From: Dehalococcoidia bacterium | GTDB lineage: Bacteria > Chloroflexota > Dehalococcoidia > Dehalococcoidales > RBG-16-60-22 | Length of the DNA: 10,973 bases | Reading direction: 5' to 3' | Assembly (NCBI GenBank): GCA_030605045.1 | Contig: JAUWBK010000017.1 | Location: forward strand, 1-10,973 | Part shown: positions 6,460 through 10,973 of the stretch, piece by piece | Layout: every line of letters begins with the position of its first letter | Numbering within the stretch: position 1 is the first letter of the stretch | The notes under the pieces: generated by a model | Told to the model about the DNA's origin: nothing | The model's input: the letters and a program-made list of their open reading frames with translations, nothing else | The model's database searches: none | Position numbers and translations under genes: made by a program

Positions 6460-7602
6460 ATGGCAAAAACAAGTTTTGTGGCTAGTCCAGCCAAAATTAG
6501 GGTTATTGGCCTTGGTGGTGGTGGCAGCAATGCGATAACCCGTATGGTTAGGGAGGAAATTCAGGGTGTGGAATTCATCGCCATGAATACTGATGCCCAA
6601 GCTCTGGCCATTACCGAAGCCCCGACCCGTATCCAGCTTGGTGAGAAACTAACTAAAGGATTGGGCGTCGGTGGTGATCATACTCTAGGTCAGCGGGCAG
6701 CTGAGGAAAGCAGTGATGAGCTTAGGGAACTCGTTTCCGGGGCTGATATGGTATTTATCACTAGTGGCATGGGTGGCGGTACCGGCACTGGAGCGGCGCC
6801 AGTAATTGCCGAAATAGCCAAGCAGAGTGGCGCCCTCACCATTGCCGTGGTCACCAAACCATTCAGCTTTGAGGGAGTCCACCGCACTCAGGTAGCCAAT
6901 GAGGGTATTACCCGCCTGTTGGGTAAGGTTGATACTCTTATCATTATTCCCAACGACCGATTACTAGGCCTCTGTGACCAGAAGACAGGCGTGGATAGTG
7001 CCTTTAAGCTGGCCGATGATGTGCTGCGACACGGCGTTCAGGCGATTGCGGAAGTTATCACCACTCCTGGGATGATTAACCTTGACTTTGCCGATGTGAA
7101 ATCAATTATGAAGGATGCTGGTCCGGCTTGGATGTCTATCGGTACCGGGACAGGCCAGAACCGAGCGATAGACGCTGCCAAGCAGGCTCTGGCGAGCCCG
7201 CTCTTGGATGTTTCCATTAATGGGTCGAAGGCAGTGCTCTTCAATGTGGTTGGTGGTAGTAGCCTCACCCTGTTTGAGGTTAATGAAGCCGCCGATGTCA
7301 TCAGGCAAGCGGTAGACCCTGAGGCGAACATCATTTTTGGAGTGGCTCAGGACCCTAGTATGGATAATGATATCAGGATCACCCTAATCGCCACTGGCTT
7401 CATTGCCAAGCTAGGACTGACTGGAGCTGGCCAGGAGGATGAACTGACGCAACTCCTCAGGGGCATCAAGAGTGAAGATGAGCTAGATGTTCCCTCATTC
7501 CTGCGTCGTCCGCTCTTCAGCCATCGGCGTCAGGCAATAACTCCGGCGAGTAAACCAGTTCAACCGCCTTTGATGACTCCGGCTGCGGACTCCAGAAGTT
7601 AA
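6460..7602 (+). CDS. ftsZ: Cell division protein FtsZ
   Basis: FtsZ is the tubulin-like GTPase that forms the division ring. The ATG at 6460 follows AAAGGAGGAGG. Motifs: IGLGGGGSNAI (16-26), the tubulin signature GMGGGTGTGAAPVIA (103-117), IIPNDRLL (162-169), and the T7 loop NLDFADVKSIM (207-217), whose aspartates complete the neighbour's GTPase site. The globular part ends near residue 315. The conserved C-terminal peptide DVPSFLRR, which binds FtsA, lies at 343-350, only about 25 residues later. It is followed by a further 30 residues rich in Pro, Ser and Arg. In most FtsZ proteins this peptide is within about ten residues of the C-terminus, so the extra tail is unusual. Some Dehalococcoidia carry a second ftsZ elsewhere; that cannot be judged from this window. 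Confidence 0.97.
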   Translation: MAKTSFVASPAKIRVIGLGGGGSNAITRMVREEIQGVEFIAMNTDAQALAITEAPTRIQLGEKLTKGLGVGGDHTLGQRAAEESSDELRELVSGADMVFITSGMGGGTGTGAAPVIAEIAKQSGALTIAVVTKPFSFEGVHRTQVANEGITRLLGKVDTLIIIPNDRLLGLCDQKTGVDSAFKLADDVLRHGVQAIAEVITTPGMINLDFADVKSIMKDAGPAWMSIGTGTGQNRAIDAAKQALASPLLDVSINGSKAVLFNVVGGSSLTLFEVNEAADVIRQAVDPEANIIFGVAQDPSMDNDIRITLIATGFIAKLGLTGAGQEDELTQLLRGIKSEDELDVPSFLRRPLFSHRRQAITPASKPVQPPLMTPAADSRS

Positions 7603-7631
7603 GATTGCCAGAGGAATCTATCCTTCTGGAG
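7590..7631 (+). other. Alternative inverted repeats around the ftsZ stop
   Basis: CTCCAGAAG (7590-7598, at the end of ftsZ) is perfectly complementary to CTTCTGGAG (7623-7631). CCAGAGGA (7608-7615) can instead pair with TCCTTCTGG (7621-7629) with one bulged T and a 5-base loop. The two stems compete for the same right arm. No T run follows, so a classical intrinsic terminator is not supported. It may act as an mRNA-stabilising or processing structure. The rest of 7603-7712 shows no gene. Confidence 0.4.
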
Positions 7632-7712
7632 AGCGGTTTGTCAGCAGAAGCATCCAGAGGCTGAGAAGGTAACCGATGAGGCTGTGGGTGATGGGATAAT
7701 TGGTAAGGCTGT

Positions 7713-7913
7713 TTGCGGGGGCATACTAGTGTGGCATCTAATGTAGCGTTAAATGGACAAAACGGAAAGAATAGGCACAGGAACGGCAACGGTATAAAGT
7801 TTGCCTACTGCCCATACTGTAGCAAGAAGGGACTTTACAAGGTCCCCCGTAGGTATGAGCATTGCCGGTGCTGTGGTTTGCATCGGATACTTTTACCGGG
7901 GCAGGACTTTTAG
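7713..7913 (+). CDS. Small basic zinc-ribbon protein
   Basis: This 66-residue ORF was not recognised as a named family. The N-terminal half is basic and rich in Asn and Gly and looks disordered. The C-terminal half contains two CxxC knuckles 14 residues apart, CPYC (33-36) and CRCC (51-54), which is the layout of a zinc ribbon. The knuckles are separated by a basic loop (SKKGLYKVPRRYEH), suggesting nucleic acid or ribosome contact. The start is uncertain. The first possible codon is TTG at 7713 with GGTAAGG close upstream; GTG at 7731 with a GGGGG about 9 bases upstream is an alternative and gives 60 residues. An in-frame stop at 7704 limits extension. It lies 110 bp after ftsZ on the same strand and may share its transcript. 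The intact cysteines argue that it is a real gene. Confidence 0.65.
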   Translation: MRGHTSVASNVALNGQNGKNRHRNGNGIKFAYCPYCSKKGLYKVPRRYEHCRCCGLHRILLPGQDF

Positions 7914-7942
7914 CTCCTTAAGCTTCTGGAGATAAGGTCTTT

Positions 7943-7965
7943 GGTAACCACAATTGTGGAGAACC
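7943..7965. promoter_or_regulatory. Palindrome CCACAATTGTGG upstream of the rsmD promoter
   Basis: A perfect 12-bp palindrome (7948-7959) is flanked by GGT and ACC (7943-7945 and 7963-7965), extending the dyad with a gap. It ends about 20 bases before the rsmD -35 hexamer. The 10-bp core CACAATTGTG recurs exactly at 10214-10223. It is a candidate operator; a transcript hairpin is less likely because it would have almost no loop. Confidence 0.45.
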
Positions 7966-7979
7966 GCACTAGCCTTTCG

Positions 7980-8008
7980 TTGACAATTCTATTTCCAGTA
8001 GTTATCCT
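7980..8008 (+). promoter_or_regulatory. Sigma70-type promoter for rsmD-coaD
   Basis: A perfect TTGACA (7980-7985) lies 17 bases before TATCCT (8003-8008, four of six matches including the critical T, A and final T). The predicted start near 8015 precedes the rsmD ATG at 8072. The noncoding stretch 7914-8071 shows no other gene. Confidence 0.6.
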
Positions 8009-8071
8009 AATATTGTTAGACTTATTTTGCCTGGTGTAGACTTTTATCTGGTAAGTGTTTTATATTTAAGA

Positions 8072-8626
8072 ATGCGAGTTATTGCAGGCAGTGCGAAAGG
8101 GCACCGACTTAAAGTACCAAAGGGCACCATTACTCGACCGGCAACGGATTTAGTTCGAGGAGCGATTTTTTCTATCTTAGAAAACATTACTGAAGATTGG
8201 ACGCAGGTGCTCGATTTATTTTCCGGTAGTGGTGCTTTAGGTATTGAGGCTTTAAGTCGGGGTGCCGGTTGGGTTGACTTTGTTGAACGCGAACCACGAT
8301 GTTGTGCTATAATAAAACAGAATCTGGAAAAGACAGGGTTTGCTGCCCAAGCTCATGTTTATTGCTGTAGCGTCGCGAAAGCCCTTTCCTTTTTGGATAA
8401 GGAGTATAGTATCATACTGATGGACCCGCCCTATTCTGATTCGTCTATCGGGAATCTGGTAGCGCAATTAGCCACCTCGAAGCTGGTCGGGGCAAACTCG
8501 ATATTAGTGGTGACGCATTCCCCTCATCTGTCTCTAGATTCAACTTATGCTCCCCTGAAGCTTATTAAAGAACATCGTCATGGTGATAGTTGCATTGCCG
8601 TCTACGAGAAGGGGGATCAACTTTGA
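8072..8626 (+). CDS. rsmD: 16S rRNA (guanine966-N2)-methyltransferase RsmD
   Basis: RsmD methylates N2 of G966 in 16S rRNA of the assembled small subunit using S-adenosylmethionine. The 184-residue product has the family signatures in order: MRVIAGSAKGHRLKVP at the start, TRPATDLVRGAIFSIL (21-36), the cofactor loop VLDLFSGSGALGIEALSRGA (46-65), FVEREPRC (70-77) and the catalytic DPPY (118-121). I chose the ATG at 8072 because RsmD proteins begin MRVIAG. A TTG 45 bases upstream is in frame but adds 15 residues that do not look like the family. The ribosome site is weak, with nothing better than TTAAG close by. The stop overlaps the coaD start, and rsmD-coaD adjacency is common in bacteria. Several extra cysteines (77, 78, 98, 99, 174) are not part of the known active site. 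Confidence 0.95.
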   Translation: MRVIAGSAKGHRLKVPKGTITRPATDLVRGAIFSILENITEDWTQVLDLFSGSGALGIEALSRGAGWVDFVEREPRCCAIIKQNLEKTGFAAQAHVYCCSVAKALSFLDKEYSIILMDPPYSDSSIGNLVAQLATSKLVGANSILVVTHSPHLSLDSTYAPLKLIKEHRHGDSCIAVYEKGDQL

Positions 8627-9108
8627 CTATTGCCGTCTACCCGGGCACCTTTGACCCGATAACCAATGGTCATCTTGATATTGTTACCCGAGCCGCTAGG
8701 CTTTTTGATAGGATAACCATTGGCATCTATGAGAAATCGGATAAACATCTTGTCTTTACTACCGAGGAAAGGATGGATTTGGTCAGGCGAGCGGTAGCCA
8801 ATCTTCCTAATGTTGAGGTAAAGTCTTTCAGTGGGCTTACCGTTGATTTTGCCAAACAAGAGAAGGCACAGGTTATGATCCGCGGGCTGAGAATGAATGC
8901 CGATTTCGAAAAGGAATTTGAAATGGCAATGATGAATCGAAAGTTAGCTCTGGATCTAGACTTGCTTTGCCTGATGGCAAGTCAGGAGTATCAGTTCCTT
9001 AGTTCCAGCCTGCTCAAGGAAGTTGCCCGTCTGGGTGGTAACATTAGTGACCTTGTTCCTGAGCATGTGGCTGAGGCTTTAAGAAAGAAGGTTTATGACA
9101 AAATGTAG
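8623..9108 (+). CDS. coaD: Phosphopantetheine adenylyltransferase CoaD
   Basis: CoaD transfers AMP from ATP to 4'-phosphopantetheine, giving dephospho-CoA, the penultimate step of coenzyme A synthesis. With a TTG start at 8623 the protein is 161 residues, matching the usual 159-165, and begins (M)TIAVYPGTFDPITNGH. The nucleotidyltransferase motif TNGH is at 14-17 (His17). Lys41, IRGLRMNADFEKEFEMAMMN (86-105) and the FLSSSLLKEVA motif (126-136) are all in the expected places. The TTG overlaps the rsmD TGA as TTGA, and GGGGGA lies about 7 bases upstream. The in-frame ATG at 8590 would add 11 residues inside rsmD and lacks a good ribosome site, so it was not used. Confidence 0.95.
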   Translation: MTIAVYPGTFDPITNGHLDIVTRAARLFDRITIGIYEKSDKHLVFTTEERMDLVRRAVANLPNVEVKSFSGLTVDFAKQEKAQVMIRGLRMNADFEKEFEMAMMNRKLALDLDLLCLMASQEYQFLSSSLLKEVARLGGNISDLVPEHVAEALRKKVYDKM

Positions 9109-9129
9109 CTGTTTTTCAGAAAATACGGT

Positions 9130-9144
9130 GCTTTTATTAAAAGC
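9130..9144 (+). other. Small A/T-rich hairpin between coaD and ferredoxin
   Basis: GCTTTT and AAAAGC (6-bp stem, 3-base loop) lie 22 bases after coaD and 33 bases before the ferredoxin ATG. The stem is A/T-rich and has no T run after it, so termination is doubtful. Read-through from coaD into the ferredoxin gene remains likely. Confidence 0.3.
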
Positions 9145-9176
9145 TAATTCTTTAGGGAAAAGTAGGAGGTAAATTT

Positions 9177-9443
9177 ATGGCGTACAGGATTACAGAGGAG
9201 TGCATTAGCTGTGGAGCTTGTGAACCGGAGTGTCCCAACCAAGCTATCAGCGAGGGGGAGACAATCTATATAATCGACCCCAGTAAATGCACCGAGTGCG
9301 TCGGGTCTCATGAATCTTCCCGGTGTGCTGAAGTTTGCCCGGTGGATTGTTGTGAAGTTGACCCAGAGCATAAAGAAAGCCGGGAGCAACTGCTGGAGAA
9401 GTGGGAGGGACTACATCCAGGGGAAACCCCAACTGTTACCTAA
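9177..9443 (+). CDS. 2[4Fe-4S] ferredoxin, YfhL/Allochromatium type
   Basis: This is a soluble low-potential electron carrier of 88 residues. The first cluster motif is CISCGACEPEC (Cys9, 12, 15, 19, followed by Pro). The second is Cys38-xx-Cys41, then eight residues, then Cys50-xxx-Cys54-Pro. The eight-residue insertion between the second and third ligands of that motif is the mark of the Allochromatium vinosum/YfhL group rather than the clostridial type. Two further cysteines (58, 59) follow in PVDCCEVDP, as is common there. A charged helical tail, HKESREQLLEKWE, follows. TAGGAGGT lies 6 bases before the ATG. It is 68 bp behind coaD on the same strand. Its redox partner is not visible here; such ferredoxins are common in anaerobes. 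Confidence 0.93.
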   Translation: MAYRITEECISCGACEPECPNQAISEGETIYIIDPSKCTECVGSHESSRCAEVCPVDCCEVDPEHKESREQLLEKWEGLHPGETPTVT

Positions 9444-9657
9444 CGTTACTCAGTCTAAGGGTTAATCATAACTTCATAACTTAGTTGATCTGTGGCACTA
9501 TAATCGGGTATAGGCAAAATTTTTTATTGGGAAACAATTCAAAGCTAATTAGATAGGAATTGTTTTTCTAGTTATGTAAAGGAGAGGGGGATAGGTTGCT
9601 AAACAATTTGTAGAAGGTGTCTTTTTTGAATTCCAAAACCTTCTAGAGATAGTGTGT
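9444..9657. other. Convergent intergenic region with inverted repeats and a lone TATAAT
   Basis: No convincing gene is present. A perfect TATAAT occurs at 9499-9504 (plus strand), but no good -35 lies 16-18 bases upstream. AAACAATTC (9532-9540) and GAATTGTTT (9557-9565) form a 9-bp inverted repeat continuing into TTC, which is weakly terminator-like. An AAAGGAG with a G run (around 9579-9590) is followed by a TTG that opens only a five-codon frame. TAGAAGGT (9611-9618) and ACCTTCTA (9638-9645) form a second, perfect 8-bp repeat near the 3' end of the minus-strand cvpA gene. It could hold terminators for both converging transcripts or a small RNA. Confidence 0.4.
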
Positions 9658-10146
9658 TTACTGGAAAAAAGAGCGTACTGTATCAAACTCTTCAGGAAGT
9701 AGCGCCAGTACCATAGGGAAACGGTCTAATAACAGGGTAGCCAGGCTCGATTCAGCAACAAGTCCTTCTATGCCCAGGAACTTAGCCCAGATGGCGAGCA
9801 GGACACCACAGAATATGGCTCCCAGGACAAAGCCAAAGACGGCACCACCAAGGCGATTAACCCAACCCAGCATAACTATTGAAGCTAGCCATTTCAGCAC
9901 TGAGGCCAGTATCCCGGCAACTAACATTACTATGACCAGAATAATGGCAAAGGCAGCAATTTTGGCCAGATTTTCCTGTGGAATGAAGGTAAGCTGCTCA
10001 GATAGGGCAACGTAAAAGCGCCCGGCCAGGATGACGCCAATGATTACCCCGGCGAGAGATAAAGCTGCCTTAATAATCCCAATCCGCAGGCCAATCAGGG
10101 TGGGAATAGCCAGAAGCACGATAATAATGATATCAAGCCAGTTCAT
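9658..10146 (-). CDS. CvpA-family inner membrane protein
   Basis: This is a 162-residue integral membrane protein. It opens with NWLDIIIIVLLAIPTLIGLRIG, typical of the CvpA (colicin V production) family, and has GRFY at 42-45 and GWVNRLGGAVFGFVLGAIF at 94-112. Four hydrophobic segments are visible at about 5-20, 26-43, 60-84 and 98-121. The C-terminal 40 residues are less hydrophobic. In other bacteria CvpA is linked to envelope maintenance and colicin V export, but its molecular activity is not well defined. An AAGGAC lies about 10 bases before the ATG. It follows the ABC permease on the same strand after 77 bp and may share its transcript. Confidence 0.85.
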   Translation of the reverse strand: MNWLDIIIIVLLAIPTLIGLRIGIIKAALSLAGVIIGVILAGRFYVALSEQLTFIPQENLAKIAAFAIILVIVMLVAGILASVLKWLASIVMLGWVNRLGGAVFGFVLGAIFCGVLLAIWAKFLGIEGLVAESSLATLLLDRFPMVLALLPEEFDTVRSFFQ

Positions 10147-10213
10147 ACTCTGTTAGTCCTTATTCACCTTCAGGTTTTACTTGGAAGTCCTGTTTCCATA
10201 TCTCTGATTTTAT

Positions 10214-10223
10214 CACAATTGTG
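10214..10223. promoter_or_regulatory. Palindrome CACAATTGTG after the ABC permease stop
   Basis: A perfect 10-bp palindrome abuts the TGA of the ABC permease gene (10226-10224, minus strand) and lies about 70 bases upstream of the cvpA start. It is identical to the core of the palindrome at 7948-7959. It is a candidate operator for cvpA or a chance dyad. Confidence 0.35.
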
Positions 10224-10973
10224 TCATCCATAGTGCAGGGCATCAATCGGATTTAGCCTGGCAGCCCTCATTGCCGGGTATATGCCAGAGGCAAGACCAA
10301 TGAAGACCGAGACTAAGACCGCCACAGTTACAATAACTGGTGAGACCACAGCGTTGATGCTGAATCCACCAAGGTTGATTTGAGAGATTCCCCATGCCAC
10401 CACCCAGGCACCGGTCAGCCCGATGGCACCTCCCACCAGGCTCAGCATGGCGGCTTCCAACAGAAATTGCATTAGAATATCCCTCCGCTTGGCCCCTATT
10501 GCCTTGCGCAGGCCTATCTCCCGGGTGCGCTCGGTTACCGAGACCAGCATAATATTCATGATACCGATACTGCCCACCAGCAGGGAGATAGCACCAATCA
10601 GTCCCAGGAATATGGTTAAGGCAAGGGTTATGGTCTCAAATATGCCGAGCATCTGCTCCAGGCTCATAACGGCGAAGTCGTCTTCCTCATCGGCATCGAT
10701 GCGGTGACGCTTCCTTAAGAGGGTTTCGATATCTTCTATTACCTCGTCCATCACCTCGGCGCTGGCTGCCTGTATGACGATTGACTGCACAGCGTCTTCC
10801 CCGCTGGGCGTCGTCTGGGAAAACAGCCGGGCCTGATAGGTAGTTATCGGCGTTATCACCATCTCCTCCCAGCTGAACCCGAAAGATGACATACCCCTGG
10901 GCTCCAGGACACCGATGACGCTAAACCGTTTATCCCTCATCTTGACCTGCTGACCGACAGGGTCATCGCTGCC
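10224..10973 (-). CDS. MacB/FtsX-family ABC transporter permease, C-terminal part
   Basis: The last 249 residues of a MacB-type permease are visible; the start lies beyond the right edge. The frame stays open to the window end, beginning GSDDPVGQQVKMRDKRFSVI, which is the end of the periplasmic MacB core domain. The FtsX domain follows. It has a transmembrane segment at about 115-145 containing LLVGSIGIMNIMLVSVTERT, the cytoplasmic coupling stretch REIGLRKAIGAKRRDILMQF (151-170), a second hydrophobic region at about 172-198, and a last one at about 208-231. It ends with GIYPAMRAARLNPIDALHYG. MacB-type permeases act with an ATPase to move peptides, lipoproteins or drugs by a mechanotransmission cycle. 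The ATPase partner should lie upstream, outside the window. The substrate cannot be inferred. Confidence 0.93.
   Translation of the reverse strand, partial: GSDDPVGQQVKMRDKRFSVIGVLEPRGMSSFGFSWEEMVITPITTYQARLFSQTTPSGEDAVQSIVIQAASAEVMDEVIEDIETLLRKRHRIDADEEDDFAVMSLEQMLGIFETITLALTIFLGLIGAISLLVGSIGIMNIMLVSVTERTREIGLRKAIGAKRRDILMQFLLEAAMLSLVGGAIGLTGAWVVAWGISQINLGGFSINAVVSPVIVTVAVLVSVFIGLASGIYPAMRAARLNPIDALHYG

Noticed and set aside
7038..7334. 98-residue minus-strand open frame inside ftsZ
   Set aside because: It is fully contained in ftsZ and has no family features or leader signals.
8017..8043. TAGACTT direct repeats 20 bases apart in the rsmD leader
   Set aside because: Only 7 bases in an A/T-rich leader, with no symmetry or promoter relation strong enough to support a site.
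8027..8071. Upstream TTG extension of rsmD
   Set aside because: The family begins at MRVIAG, and the extra 15 residues would leave the TTG only about a dozen bases after the predicted transcription start, with no ribosome site.
8590..8622. Upstream ATG extension of coaD
   Set aside because: It adds 11 residues inside rsmD. The TTG at 8623 has a better ribosome site and gives the canonical N-terminus.
8594..8640. 12-bp direct repeat ATTGCCGTCTAC at the rsmD/coaD junction
   Set aside because: Both copies encode Ile-Ala-Val-Tyr in different frames. The CoaD copy is dictated by the conserved N-terminus, so coincidence is the simplest explanation.

Overview
The window reads as a chromosomal core-gene segment of a bacterium that probably belongs to the Chloroflexota, class Dehalococcoidia. 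This assignment is inferred from protein style and gene order, not from a search. The main pointer is a division cluster reduced to mraZ, rsmH, ftsA and ftsZ, with no ftsL, ftsI or mur genes between them, which fits a lineage without a peptidoglycan wall. Base composition is moderate and even, and no integrase, transposase, CRISPR array, tRNA or rRNA was seen.

Left arm (1-3161, minus strand): reading leftward, a four-gene unit runs mogA-like, trmD, rplS, priA. mogA/trmD and trmD/rplS overlap by a few bases. The unit serves molybdenum cofactor synthesis, tRNA m1G37 methylation, ribosomal protein L19 and replication restart. priA runs off the left edge. L19 carries a long acidic repeat tail.

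Centre (3162-7602): a 189-bp divergent promoter region separates the minus-strand unit from the plus-strand division unit. It holds a good sigma70-type promoter on each strand, a 10-bp-periodic array of G-rich boxes resembling MraZ operators, and repeated TGGTAAA motifs. The division unit is mraZ, rsmH, a 71-residue ORF, ftsA and ftsZ. The small ORF is a recognisable duplicate of the C-terminal tail of the RsmH just upstream. It is followed by a hairpin whose loop holds a strong Shine-Dalgarno and a start codon directly followed by a stop (ATG-TAA).

Right-centre (7603-9443, plus strand): a small zinc-ribbon protein, then a new promoter driving rsmD and coaD (16S rRNA m2G966 methylation; coenzyme A synthesis) and a two-cluster ferredoxin.

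Right arm (9444-10973, minus strand): after a convergent intergenic region come a CvpA-family membrane protein and, upstream of it, the C-terminal part of a MacB/FtsX-type ABC permease that runs off the right edge.

The least ordinary material is the RsmH-tail duplication with the start-stop hairpin behind it, and the ordered operator array in front of mraZ. The rest is mostly conserved housekeeping sequence.
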